Shown piece after piece: positions 27,801 through 36,343 of a stretch of DNA of 64,000 nt. The notes under the pieces were generated by a model. That model ran no database searches, was not told the origin of the DNA, and saw only the letters and a list, made by a program, of their open reading frames with translations. Numbering within the stretch: the first letter of the stretch is position 1; every line of letters starts with the position of its first letter. A program made the translations under genes and the position numbers. The stretch is from the NCBI GenBank assembly GCA_964477525.1, contig CAYZHY010000002.1, positions 1-64,000 on the forward strand. The letters are read 5' to 3'. This DNA is from PCC-9228 sp964477525. GTDB lineage: Bacteria; Cyanobacteriota; Cyanobacteriia; Cyanobacteriales; PCC-9228.

Positions 27801-28245
27801 CGTTGCTATTTTGGTTGTAGGTTAAAAGCTGCAAGTCCCGAGTGTAGGGCGATCGCACCACGCCTAGCAAAGCTCCCGTATCGGCGCTGCTGCAATAAAC
27901 CAAATTCGTGGTATCGTGGATTTTAGCCTGTTGCCAGAGCAGTTCGTATCCCGTACCAGTATTTGCATCGATCTGTCCTCGCGCTAAGGCATTGGCATTG
28001 AGGGTATTGATTTGGTGGGGAACTGCCATGTAATTTTGTAACTGTTGGTCGATGCGCGCTGTCAGTTCGCTGCGTAACTGCGAAGAAAGGTCGCGAACTG
28101 TTTTTTGACCGTTTCGATAAGCTAAATATCCCGTTAAACCCACAGCGGCTAAAATTTGTAGGGCAAAGGGAACAATTAAGACGACCCGTAGAGGCAGTTT
28201 TCTAGAAAAACCAGTCAAAAAGCGCTGTAAAGGGGAAAAAGACAT
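24850..28245 (-). CDS. Cache-HAMP-histidine kinase-receiver-adenylate cyclase fusion
   Basis: An 1131-residue signalling protein. Two membrane helices (about 20-43 and 359-381) flank a periplasmic dCache sensor. HAMP (about 378-435) leads to a HisKA domain with His453 in TSHELRTP, and an ATPase domain (about 560-675) with N-box NLVGNAIKF and G boxes DTGSGI and GAGLGLAI. A receiver domain follows (about 737-855, Asp788 in LLDVMMPQ), then a class III cyclase domain (about 880-1045). The cyclase has metal Asp residues in FADIRNFT and YIGDGIMAL, and the Lys of FIDKYIGD with TTVIGDAVN fits ATP as substrate. So a periplasmic ligand likely controls cAMP output through phosphorelay. The ATG at 28245 is preferred over a TTG 30 bases upstream. 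Confidence 0.93.
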   Translation of the reverse strand: MSFSPLQRFLTGFSRKLPLRVVLIVPFALQILAAVGLTGYLAYRNGQKTVRDLSSQLRSELTARIDQQLQNYMAVPHQINTLNANALARGQIDANTGTGYELLWQQAKIHDTTNLVYCSSADTGALLGVVRSPYTRDLQLLTYNQNSNDVGHYYTLDELGDRGKFLKKGDKTYDARQRPWYKSAVEAQQAVWSNIYMDFDTGQPIITASLPVYHPSDNELIGVCATDVLLVELSKFLRNLDLGQSGEAFIVESSGKLVSSSTKEQQHLRGGSNVQRVLAAESRNAIVRQTSSHLKSQFGGWHRIQKNKHFTFQLEGQRQFVQVFPFRNARGLTWTIVLVIPEVQFMEQIYANTRTTVQLCIVALAIAIWLGLVTSRWVVRPILRLQTAAKQLSEGEWSQKLDTQRSDELGELARSFQYMALQLRQSLDTLEKQNNELQQLDKLKDEFLANTSHELRTPLNGIIGIAESLLDGYGGDLSPQVRQNLDAIAQSGYRLTTLVNDILDFSQLKYQTLQLYRKPVELRSIVEVVLTLSQTTIGNKSIELRNEVDPNLPLVDADENRLQQILYNLVGNAIKFTHRGQVTISSAIVPLADGDGDKRHIAITVADTGSGIAQDMLPHIFDSFQQGDGSHTRQYQGAGLGLAITKQLVNLHGGDITVDSKVGHGSKFTFTLPIASSLPPMGDDSATSSQDSSQQQQPSPKIPTNSKEITRTNNTQETTPIAQHSQQLSNETYGKRFAILIVDDEPINIQVLANHLALHNYDITQASNGIEALELIENGFKPDLILLDVMMPQMTGYEVCQKLRAQFPANELPVLMLTAKQQVTDVVEGLHVGANDYLTKPISKSELLARIKTHLHLSNLNAAYSRFVPHEFLQLLNKESILDVQLGDRLQQQMSVMFADIRNFTSLSESMSPAENFQFINFYLSAMEPLILEHCGFIDKYIGDGIMALFACGVDDAVDAAIAMLQSLNARNQERCNDGKDPIRIGIGINTGILTLGTVGGKKRMDTTVIGDAVNLASRLEMLTKEYGVSLLISHYTLSLLESPQDYFVRFVDKVQVKGKSQAVGVFEVFDGDPPYVRKAKLATWARFEKGLQLYYRRNYLAASQLLQECLQENPSDRVVQIYLQRINQYL

Positions 28246-28470
28246 GGCAGATATTCCGCCCTGGTACAAAATCAAAAAAAGCAGTGCGTATCCCTGTTAT
28301 AGCAATTCGGGTTCCATTGCTCAAAATTTCCTCAAACGGGAAATATTGCTAGCTGGCATCAAAAAACAATCCCCATTTTTTAAGAATGGATACGCGATCG
28401 CGTACAATGGCAAACCAAGTGTATTTTACCTGTCAATTTGTATTTGAAAAGTTGAAGTAGGAGGATATTG

Positions 28471-29430
28471 ATGAACGAACGTCCTATTATTCTGGGAATT
28501 GTTGGCGATAGTGCCGCCGGAAAAACCACCCTTACCAAAGGGGTTGCTCAAGTTTTGGGTGAAGAAAATGTCACGGTCATTTGCACCGATGACTACCACA
28601 AATACGACCGAAATCAGCGAAAAGAAATGGGGATTTCGGCTTTGCACCCCGATTGTAACTATCTAGATATCATCGAACAACATTTGAGTTTGTTACAAGC
28701 AGGAGAACCAATTCTGAAACCTATTTACAATCACCATACAGGCACTTTTGACCCGCCGGAATACATCAAACCCAATAAATTTGTGGTTGTCGAAGGGTTG
28801 CTAGGATATACTACGCCCCAAATGCGCGATTACTACGATGTCAAAGTCTATTTGGCACCGCCGGAATCGTTGCGGGAATCTTGGAAAATCAAGCGCGATA
28901 CTGGCAAACGTGGTTATACCCCAGAACAAGTAAGCGAACAGTTACAAAAGCGGGAACCCGACTCGGAAGCCTTTATTCGACCTCAAAGGCAGTGGGCAGA
29001 TGCCATTGTTACTTTCTATCCACCAGAAGACAATCCAGAAGAAAACAATGTGTTGCTGAACGTAAGTTTGGTTCTGCGCCCCACCATTCCTCACCCAGAT
29101 TTGACAAACATTTTAAATTCGGAAGGGAATCACCTCGGTTCCTCCATTCGCCTGCGCCTAGACCGCGATATGAGCAAGCCAGTTGATGTATTGGAAATCG
29201 ACGGTCACGCTACCCTAGAACAGGTACGAGAGTTGGAACGTTTGCTGTGCCAAGATGTGCCTTACTTAGGCAAGTTCTGTAGCTTGGAAGGCAACCAGGA
29301 ACTCGGCAAAATCAGCGGTACGACTGGCGAAACCTTGCAAAGCTATCCCTTGGCTTTAACCCAACTATTGATTACCTATCACATGATGAAAGCTTCTCAC
29401 GTAGAGGCCAAAGCCCAGGCGCAAGGCTAA
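28471..29430 (+). CDS. Phosphoribulokinase-family protein, paralogue
   Basis: A 319-residue P-loop kinase of the phosphoribulokinase/uridine kinase family. Walker A is GDSAAGKTT at residues 12-20, with further family blocks TDDYHKYDR, HPDCNYLD, PIYNHHTGTF and VVVEGLLGYTT. The usual cyanobacterial Calvin-cycle enzyme begins with a GDSGCGKST loop holding a regulatory Cys; here that Cys is Ala, so thioredoxin control of the classic kind is absent. It is thus likely a paralogue, and the substrate may be ribulose 5-phosphate or a relative. A C-terminal domain of about 100 residues follows the kinase core. The ATG at 28471 has AGGAGG six bases upstream. It is divergent from the cyclase fusion gene. 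Confidence 0.8.
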   Translation: MNERPIILGIVGDSAAGKTTLTKGVAQVLGEENVTVICTDDYHKYDRNQRKEMGISALHPDCNYLDIIEQHLSLLQAGEPILKPIYNHHTGTFDPPEYIKPNKFVVVEGLLGYTTPQMRDYYDVKVYLAPPESLRESWKIKRDTGKRGYTPEQVSEQLQKREPDSEAFIRPQRQWADAIVTFYPPEDNPEENNVLLNVSLVLRPTIPHPDLTNILNSEGNHLGSSIRLRLDRDMSKPVDVLEIDGHATLEQVRELERLLCQDVPYLGKFCSLEGNQELGKISGTTGETLQSYPLALTQLLITYHMMKASHVEAKAQAQG

Positions 29431-29476
29431 AATTGTAAGATATGGTTCCATTATGCGATCGCCGCTGGCATGTTTG

Positions 29477-30334
29477 CTATGCGATCGCTAAGGAATTTAG
29501 GTGTTGTTCGTGTTCTACTTCAAATACATGAGCGTAGAGATTGGCTACAATTTGTTTCCCTTCTTGGGTAAGTTTTAAGAATTCCAACGCATCCTTGATG
29601 TAAGGATAAACACTCTTCCAATAAAACTTGGGATAATTTTTCCGCAAATCTTCCGGATGGCGATATCCCAACTTTTGGTTGACCCCAGTTTCTTCAAATT
29701 CGTAAAACAGAGCTGGAATTTTTTCCATATAGCGAGGATCGCTCAACTGGCCGATTAAATCCGCCGCTCTCACCAATCCTGGATAGTGTTCGGTATCCTG
29801 ATGGTCGCTATCTAGGGGAACGGGAAAGCGGGTCAGTTCGATATTTTTCTGGATAATTTGTGTATCGATGAGATGGTGAAAGCCAAAACGTTCTTGAATA
29901 AATAATTTTCCGCGGTCTACATGGTAAGGTGTGAGGCTAGCATCGGTCGCGCCTTCTGGTAACTTCACTGTTTCTCCTCTCATCCCGGTGGCGTAAACTC
30001 TGGTAGCAGTCTGGTCTTGGCGACATACCCCTTTCACGTAACCAATATCGTGGCAAACCAGAGAAATACCAAAATGCAGCCAATCTTCTGGGGTTACACC
30101 ACCGAGGCGAATGTGTTTGCCGCGCAAAATTTCCTGACCGACCAGGGTAACAAAAACCGTATGTTCCACATCGTGGTAGAGGGCGTTGCTATTGGCGAGG
30201 TTTTCTAAGGCCATGCTGCCGATCCAAGCCAAAATATCGGCGTAGTCTGGTTTTAAACCGCCGTAAGCGGAGTGGTAGCCAGCTTTGATTTCCTGTACAA
30301 AAGCGTCGATAATCAGTTTATTGGGATTTAACAT
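29477..30334 (-). CDS. HD-domain metal-dependent phosphohydrolase
   Basis: A 285-residue cytoplasmic protein of the HD superfamily. Metal-binding residues are visible as His54 and His58 in ALYHDVEHT and His95-Asp96 in SLVCHDIGY; a later Asp lies in VRAADLIGQLSD. The spacing resembles a subgroup of cyanobacterial HD proteins of unknown substrate rather than HD-GYP or SpoT. It likely cleaves a phosphate ester or nucleotide. The gene is convergent with the phosphoribulokinase-like gene, and the two stop codons are about 47 bases apart. Confidence 0.8.
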   Translation of the reverse strand: MLNPNKLIIDAFVQEIKAGYHSAYGGLKPDYADILAWIGSMALENLANSNALYHDVEHTVFVTLVGQEILRGKHIRLGGVTPEDWLHFGISLVCHDIGYVKGVCRQDQTATRVYATGMRGETVKLPEGATDASLTPYHVDRGKLFIQERFGFHHLIDTQIIQKNIELTRFPVPLDSDHQDTEHYPGLVRAADLIGQLSDPRYMEKIPALFYEFEETGVNQKLGYRHPEDLRKNYPKFYWKSVYPYIKDALEFLKLTQEGKQIVANLYAHVFEVEHEQHLNSLAIA

Positions 30335-30569
30335 CTCTAGATGCGATCGCGCAATTCGGACTTTAGGTTGCCTAAATCCTTATTATGGCACAGATGAAGC
30401 TGGTTTGCCACGGGCGGTTGTGCTGGGAAAACCGTCGTTTCTCACTTGAATTTTTAAGCGATCGCTTTGGGATGGCAACAACAAAATAAGATCGGTGGGC
30501 GCTACCTTTTATTCCCAGTTTTAGAAAAGCAGCAAACTGAATACAATCGCAATGTAAATCGCGAAATAA

Positions 30570-30995
30570 CTCAACGAAATACAGAAACTTTGCGAAGCAT
30601 TTTACATTTTAGCAGAAGCGGAATTGTGCGTTGTGGAGTCAGGAAACGAACGCGCACAAATTAAAACTATTATACGATTTGCTCGGGTTTGGTTTCCTAC
30701 GGAGATTAAAAAAAATAACTTATATTGAAAAGCACTATTTGAACGACTCAATGAATTTTATCTGCGCTGGAGCGATGGAGAATCGATCGAATCTTTAGAA
30801 GCTTCGGAACATATCCTTCTTGATAAAGCTAGGCAAATGCAAAGGTCTAGAATCAGCAAAGGGCAGCGGCAGGTCGATGTTTGTACTGGTTTAAACGTAC
30901 TTATGTTACTTTTAGAGATTCATCGCTATGCAGAATCGCAAGAGGATCTAAAAGACCAGATCTCGTTTCATCATTCTTTAAACCTACCCATCCCC
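30570..30995 (+). pseudogene. Decayed gene with an in-frame stop, family not recognised
   Basis: One frame reads as good protein from 30570 (LNEIQKLCEAFYILAEAEL) to about 30995 (LKDQISFHHSLNLP), broken only by a TGA at 30726. The sequence before the stop, ending FARVWFPTEIKKNNLY, and after it, FERLNEFYLRWSDGESIESLEASEHILL, both look like real protein with normal amino-acid bias. No start codon or ribosome-binding site precedes it, and a stop lies just before at 30567. The 3' end runs into the purL region. It is most likely a truncated, dying gene. The rest of the 30335-30569 stretch holds nothing recognised. Confidence 0.55.
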
Positions 30996-31048
30996 AAATC
31001 TCCCCAAACCGATACAATAACGATCTGTACCGTTTCGGCAAAACCCTT

Positions 31049-33394
31049 ATGTCTACCCTGTCCTCTGCCCCCTTTTCAGCAGAAGAAATCGCAGCAGAAG
31101 GCATCAAACCCGAGGAATACGAAGAAATCGTCAAACGCCTCGGCAGGCATCCCAACCGCGCCGAATTAGGGATGTTTGGTGTCATGTGGTCGGAACATTG
31201 CTGCTACAAAAACTCCCGACCCCTGCTCAAACAGTTTCCCACAAAAGGCGATCGCATTGTAATCGGACCCGGCGAAAACGCTGGTGTCGTCGATATGGGT
31301 GACGGTTTGCGAGTGGCCTTCAAAATCGAATCCCACAACCACCCCTCCGCCATCGAACCCTTTCAAGGGGCAGCCACCGGCGTTGGCGGTATTCTCCGGG
31401 ATATCTTCACCATGGGAGCAAGACCCATCGCCATTTTGGATTCCCTACGCTTCGGTGACCTGGAAAATCCCCGCAGCCGCCAAATTTTCAACGGCGTTGT
31501 GGAAGGCATCAGCCACTACGGCAACTGCGTCGGCGTTCCCACCGTCGGCGGCGAAGTGTATTTCGACCCTGCCTATGCCGGCAATCCCCTGGTCAACGCC
31601 ATGGCCATTGGCATCATGGAAACCCCCGACGTTATCAAAGCCGGTGCTTCCGGTGTCGGCAATCCCGTTCTCTATGTCGGATCTACCACCGGTAAAGATG
31701 GCATGGGAGGGGCTAGTTTTGCCAGTTCCGAATTGAGTGAAGAATCCCAAAGCGATCGCCCAGCCGTCCAAGTTGGCGATCCCTTCCTGGAAAAATCCCT
31801 CATCGAAGCCTGTCTGGAAGCATACCACACCGGTGCCGTCGTTGCCGCTCAAGACATGGGCGCTGCTGGTCTCACCTGTTCCACCTCCGAAATGGCAGCC
31901 AAAGGCGGCGTTGGCGTAGAATTGGATCTCGATTGCATTCCCATTCGGGAAACCGGCATGGTGCCCTACGAATTTCTGCTTTCCGAATCCCAAGAACGGA
32001 TGCTCTTCGTCGTGGAACAAGGCAGAGAAGCAGAACTCATCGAAATTTTCCAACGTTGGGGCTTGCATGCCGTTGTCGCTGGCAAAGTCATTTCCGAACC
32101 CATCGTTCGTATCCTCTATCAAGGCACCGTCGCCGCTGAAATGACCGCTGCTGCCTTAGCGGAAGATACTCCCGTCTACCACCGATACATCCTTTCCGAA
32201 CCTCCCGCCTACATCCAACACGCTTGGGAATGGTCGCCGAATCATCTTCCCACCGCACAAACCACCGGCATCGACATCAACGGTCAGTTCCACACCTGGA
32301 ACCAAATTCTGCTGCAACTGCTCGATACGCCCTCTCTCGCTTCCAAACGTTGGATTTATCGCCAATACGACCACCAAGTCCAAAATAATACGATTATCTT
32401 CCCCGGCAATGCCGATGCCACCATCATTCGCTTGCGAGGTGCCAATCCCTCCGACCATCCCGAACAGTTAAAACGCGGTTTGGCTGCCACCACCGACTGC
32501 AACGGTCGCTACGTACACCTCGATCCCTTTGAGGGGGCCAAAGCCGCCGTTGCCGAAGCTGCACGCAATTTGAGCTGCGTTGGTGCGGAACCCGTCGCTA
32601 TCACCGACAATCTCAACTTTGGTAGCCCCGAAAAACCCGTTGGCTACTGGCAACTAGCCTCTGCCTGTCGCGGTATTGCCGAAGCCTGCGAAGCCTTTCA
32701 AACCCCGGTTACCGGCGGTAATGTATCCCTTTACAACGAAACCCTCGATGCTAACAACAATCCAACCCCCATCTATCCCACCCCCGTTGTCGGCATGGTA
32801 GGCATGGTTGAAGATGTTACCCAAGCTTGCCAGTTGGGTTGGCAAGCTGCCGGAGATGCCATTTATTTGCTGGGATATACTACCCCCAACCGCGAACAAG
32901 TGACCCTCGGAGGTTCCGAATATTTGGCTACCATTCACAACACCGTTGCCGGCAAGCCACCAAGGATCCATTTTGACTTAGAACAACAAGTTACCCAAGC
33001 CTGCCGCCACGGCATTCGTCAAAGTTGGCTGCATTCTGCCCACGATTGTGCGGAAGGGGGAGTGGCAGTTGCTCTCGCCGAAGCTTGTATCGCTAGCAAT
33101 TTGGGCGCTACCATCACTCTAGACACAGGAAATAGCAAACTTCGCCGCGATGAGCTGCTATTTGCTGAAGGAGGAGCCAGGATTTTGGTTTCCGTACCGT
33201 TGTCGCAAGCAAACGTTTGGGAATCCTATTTACAAACCCAATTAGGAACTGCCTGGTGTCGCTTGGGCGAAGTAACCAACGGTAACTTGCAAATTGTCAC
33301 CAAATCCGGAGATTTCCTACTCGAGGTGACCGTTAGCGAAATGCAAACCACCCACGAAAATGCGATCGCACGCCGCCTATCAAATGTTAAATAG
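31049..33394 (+). CDS. purL: Phosphoribosylformylglycinamidine synthase, subunit PurL
   Basis: A 781-residue enzyme of the fourth step of purine synthesis, using ATP and ammonia delivered by the PurQ/PurS partners to make FGAM. It is the short PurL without a glutaminase domain, as usual in cyanobacteria. Family blocks include MWSEHCCYKNSRPLL, ESHNHPSAIEPFQGAATGVGGI, and in the second half the repeat of the AIR-synthase-like fold with CVGAEPVAITDNLNFGSPE and AHDCAEGGVAVALAEA. The ATG at 31049 (MSTLSSAPFSAEEI) fits the family; a longer open frame upstream reads into the decayed gene and is not conserved. It lies 244 bases before purF on the same strand, so the two purine genes are clustered and may be cotranscribed. 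Confidence 0.96.
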   Translation: MSTLSSAPFSAEEIAAEGIKPEEYEEIVKRLGRHPNRAELGMFGVMWSEHCCYKNSRPLLKQFPTKGDRIVIGPGENAGVVDMGDGLRVAFKIESHNHPSAIEPFQGAATGVGGILRDIFTMGARPIAILDSLRFGDLENPRSRQIFNGVVEGISHYGNCVGVPTVGGEVYFDPAYAGNPLVNAMAIGIMETPDVIKAGASGVGNPVLYVGSTTGKDGMGGASFASSELSEESQSDRPAVQVGDPFLEKSLIEACLEAYHTGAVVAAQDMGAAGLTCSTSEMAAKGGVGVELDLDCIPIRETGMVPYEFLLSESQERMLFVVEQGREAELIEIFQRWGLHAVVAGKVISEPIVRILYQGTVAAEMTAAALAEDTPVYHRYILSEPPAYIQHAWEWSPNHLPTAQTTGIDINGQFHTWNQILLQLLDTPSLASKRWIYRQYDHQVQNNTIIFPGNADATIIRLRGANPSDHPEQLKRGLAATTDCNGRYVHLDPFEGAKAAVAEAARNLSCVGAEPVAITDNLNFGSPEKPVGYWQLASACRGIAEACEAFQTPVTGGNVSLYNETLDANNNPTPIYPTPVVGMVGMVEDVTQACQLGWQAAGDAIYLLGYTTPNREQVTLGGSEYLATIHNTVAGKPPRIHFDLEQQVTQACRHGIRQSWLHSAHDCAEGGVAVALAEACIASNLGATITLDTGNSKLRRDELLFAEGGARILVSVPLSQANVWESYLQTQLGTAWCRLGEVTNGNLQIVTKSGDFLLEVTVSEMQTTHENAIARRLSNVK

Positions 33395-33638
33395 GGAGTA
33401 AACAATGAAAACATAGCAAATTTTTATTAAACTCCCATGCTCGGTAGCCCGGTCCCCCTCACCCAATTTTCACCGTCACCTGTTATTTTGAAAGCAGGTT
33501 TGTTAAGAAAAATTTAAGCCCTTTTCAGTTTCTCGGATATCAATCGATTATCCAGAACCCCTCTGAAAGGAAAGCTTATCGCTTTTATCATACCAACCAG
33601 GGATTTCCCAGACATATCAATCGAGGAGCGATCTGAAT

Positions 33639-35129
33639 ATGATGCCGAATCATAACCCTGCCCCCAGAGCTGTTGTTGAATCTGCCCCTAGTGTAGAAGA
33701 GCGACCTGATAGACCGGAAGAATCCTGTGCCGTTTTTGGGGTTTTTGCTCCCGGTGAAGATGTTGGTAGGTTGACTTATTTCGGGTTGTATGCCTTACAG
33801 CACCGCGGGCAAGAATCTGCAGGTATTGCTACCTTTGATAGCGAAGAAGTCTTTATCCACAAAGATATGGGTTTGGTTTCCCGTGTCTTTAATGAAGAAA
33901 TTCTCAACAAACTAACCGGAAAAATTGCGGTCGGTCACGATCGCTATTCCACTACTGGTTCCAGCCTGATTCGTAATGCCCAGCCCACTTTGGTCAATAC
34001 CCGCCTGGGCAGTTTGGCTTTAGCACACAATGGCAATCTTGTCAATGTTTTGGAACTGCGGGAACAACTCAGCCAGCAAAACTGGAACTTTGTCAGCTCC
34101 ACTGACTCGGAAATGATTGCTTTGGCGATCGCAAATGAGGTCAACAGCGGCAAAGACTGGCTGGAAGGAGCCATCAGCGCTTTTTACCAATGCCAAGGTG
34201 CCTACAGTCTCGTTATTGGTACCCCAGACGGTCTGATGGGTGCCCGCGATCCCAGCGGCATTCGCCCACTGGTCATTGGTACATTTCCTGGCAATCCCCA
34301 ACGCTACGTCTTGGCTTCCGAAACTTGCGGTCTAGATATCATTGGTGCCGAATACCTGCGAGATGTAGAACCAGGAGAATTAGTTTGGATTACCGAAGAG
34401 GGTCTTGCCTCCTTTCACTGGAGCAACCAACCCAAACCCAAACTCTGCATTTTTGAGCTCATTTACTTCTCCCGCCCCGATAGCATTGTCAACCAAGAAA
34501 CCCTCTACAGCTACCGCATGCGTATCGGTCGCCAGCTAGCCAAAGAATCCCCTGTAGATGCCGATTTGGTCATAGGCGTTCCCGACTCCGGTATTCCCGC
34601 CGCCATCGGTTTTTCCAATGAATCTGGCATTAGCTACGGTGAAGGCTTAATCAAAAATCGTTACGTGGGTCGCACGTTCATTCAGCCTACCCAATCCATG
34701 CGGGAAACTGGCATCCGCATGAAACTCAATCCCCTCAAAGACGTTCTTGAAGGCAAACGAATCATCATTGTAGACGACTCCATCGTTCGCGGTACCACCA
34801 GCAACAAAATCGTTCAAGCCTTACGGGATGCCGGTGCCACCGAAGTACACATGCGCGTTTCTTCGCCTCCGGTAACCCATCCCTGTTTCTACGGCATCGA
34901 TACTGATACCCAAGACCAATTAATGGCCGCTACCAAGTCGGTGGAAGAAATGCGGCAATATATTAATGTCGATACCCTGGCTTTTCTCTCCCACGAAGGC
35001 ATGTTGCAAGCCACCGGCGACGATCCCGAAAACTTCTGCACGGCTTGTTTCGATGGCAACTATCCCATCGAAATTCCCGAACAGTTAAAACGTTCCAAGC
35101 TGATGTTAGAACAAGCCAGCAGTACCTAA
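33639..35129 (+). CDS. purF: Amidophosphoribosyltransferase PurF
   Basis: A 496-residue enzyme for the first committed step of purine synthesis, making phosphoribosylamine from PRPP and glutamine. A propeptide of about 29 residues precedes the catalytic Cys in ESCAVFGVF, and must be removed, as in the Bacillus type. The Ntn glutaminase domain (about 30-260) has the blocks LQHRGQESAG and GHDRYSTTG. The phosphoribosyltransferase domain has the PRPP motif IIIVDDSIVRGTT near 380. Four Cys in LCIFEL, HPCFYG and FCTACFDG match the iron-sulfur ligand positions of the Bacillus enzyme. The start has GAGGAG about ten bases upstream. The spacer before it shows no recognised purine riboswitch. Confidence 0.96.
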   Translation: MMPNHNPAPRAVVESAPSVEERPDRPEESCAVFGVFAPGEDVGRLTYFGLYALQHRGQESAGIATFDSEEVFIHKDMGLVSRVFNEEILNKLTGKIAVGHDRYSTTGSSLIRNAQPTLVNTRLGSLALAHNGNLVNVLELREQLSQQNWNFVSSTDSEMIALAIANEVNSGKDWLEGAISAFYQCQGAYSLVIGTPDGLMGARDPSGIRPLVIGTFPGNPQRYVLASETCGLDIIGAEYLRDVEPGELVWITEEGLASFHWSNQPKPKLCIFELIYFSRPDSIVNQETLYSYRMRIGRQLAKESPVDADLVIGVPDSGIPAAIGFSNESGISYGEGLIKNRYVGRTFIQPTQSMRETGIRMKLNPLKDVLEGKRIIIVDDSIVRGTTSNKIVQALRDAGATEVHMRVSSPPVTHPCFYGIDTDTQDQLMAATKSVEEMRQYINVDTLAFLSHEGMLQATGDDPENFCTACFDGNYPIEIPEQLKRSKLMLEQASST

Positions 35130-35371
35130 ATTTGCTAGCTGGAAAGTCGTTCGTAGAAAAATCCGTATCTATAAAGCCCGGAAATACGAACCAAACGATC
35201 GTCGTAGCATTCCCTAGCGATCGCATTTTCGTATAAAAAACAAAATAGGAAACTTCATAATTTCTAGCAAGCTTCCAGAAACGTATTTCATTCGGGTATT
35301 TTATAGGCGGATACGAGCAACCAATTAGGTTCTCTGTCAGGAGCGATCTTTTGTAGGCCAAGCCTGTTTTG

Positions 35372-35995
35372 TTATTCTCTTGGCGGGGAACCTTCTACCG
35401 GACCTAAATATTTGCGCAAACACGGCGAGAAAACCTCATAAATCATGGTGAGGGGTTTCCCGTGATGCCAAAATAAATAGTGACGTCCCCAAAACGGTCC
35501 CTGTTCGCCAAAAGCCTGTTCCAAAGCTTCCGAATGACCGTAGTGAATCCCTTGAATATCGCGGTACAGTTCCGCATGCAACTGGGAAAGATTGTCCCAA
35601 ATTGGAATCGAGCGATTTTGTAAATACTCATCCACATGGCGAACTTCCCACCAAGAGGTCGCATACGCCAATCGCTGCCCGGAGGCAGTACGCAACCAAA
35701 CTTGACGGCGCAAGCGTGGCGGAGCAATTTTTTCAATCAAGGTAGGTGCCCCATCGAGATGCATGCCAATGGAAGACATGTCAATCACATCCACTTCCGT
35801 AGGTTCTCCCGTTAGCAAACGCAGGTGGCGTGTGGGCGAACCGTCTCCTAAAATTAGAATTTGCCAAGCCGGTGCCAAGGTAGAATGGGGCAGTCCCGTT
35901 TTTACAATGTCTTCGCCACCTTCCCAAATCGGATCGAGGGCATGCCAAGTGGTTTCAAAGGTGGCTTGGTTTTTGGGTTTCAACGTCGCAGCCAA
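35372..35995 (-). CDS. Chorismate lyase, cyanobacterial UbiC-like (DUF98)
   Basis: A 207-residue protein of the DUF98/UbiC-like group. In Synechocystis the relative Sll1797 makes 4-hydroxybenzoate from chorismate, the ring precursor of plastoquinone. Visible features are the ILILGDGSPTRHLRLLTGEP block, conserved Arg residues in RRQVWLRTASGQRLAYATSWW, and a Glu in the C-terminal YEVFSPCL. These lie in the same order as in UbiC-type lyases, with the fold forming an antiparallel sheet. The start used is TTG at 35995 with AAGG close before it; a later TTG is also possible. With menG at 37.7 kb and aroQ/aroH elsewhere in the window, it feeds the quinone part of chorismate metabolism. Confidence 0.85.
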   Translation of the reverse strand: MAATLKPKNQATFETTWHALDPIWEGGEDIVKTGLPHSTLAPAWQILILGDGSPTRHLRLLTGEPTEVDVIDMSSIGMHLDGAPTLIEKIAPPRLRRQVWLRTASGQRLAYATSWWEVRHVDEYLQNRSIPIWDNLSQLHAELYRDIQGIHYGHSEALEQAFGEQGPFWGRHYLFWHHGKPLTMIYEVFSPCLRKYLGPVEGSPPRE

Positions 35996-36225
35996 TCGCC
36001 TTTATTTAACTTAACATCTATAGGATCTATAATAGCGTCCTTTGGACTTGGGGGCACTATTTGGCAAGTTCAGAGCATGGAAGGATGGAAGCTTGGGGCA
36101 ACTGAGTGAATTCCAACTTCCCAAGACTGAGCGAAGTCGAAATCGGGAGAACTTAGCGAAATCCAAGTCCTCCCACTTTTTCTCATGTTTTTTCCTGATG
36201 TAGCAAAATTATTGACGAAGACGAA

Positions 36226-36279
36226 AATGGTAGATGCACCCTGAGAGACTGCCCCTGGTTACCCGCCAGGGGTTTTTTT
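36226..36279 (+). ncRNA. Small-RNA-like element with intrinsic terminator, copy 2
   Basis: The block AATGGTAGATGCACCCTGA (36226-36244) matches copy 1 at 22872 base for base. It is followed by a CCCCTGG/CCAGGGG hairpin (36252-36258 with 36266-36272) and seven T residues. The loops and the bases between block and stem differ between the copies. It sits between the starts of the chorismate lyase gene and the end of the DUF445 gene, both on the minus strand, so it is not simply the terminator of a plus-strand gene. This makes an independent short transcript more likely. Confidence 0.55.
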
Positions 36280-36343
36280 GTTCAAAATTTCCCTACCTTC
36301 CTTCGCTCTACCAGCGTGGCACCGAACTTGCTACCAGAAGTGG

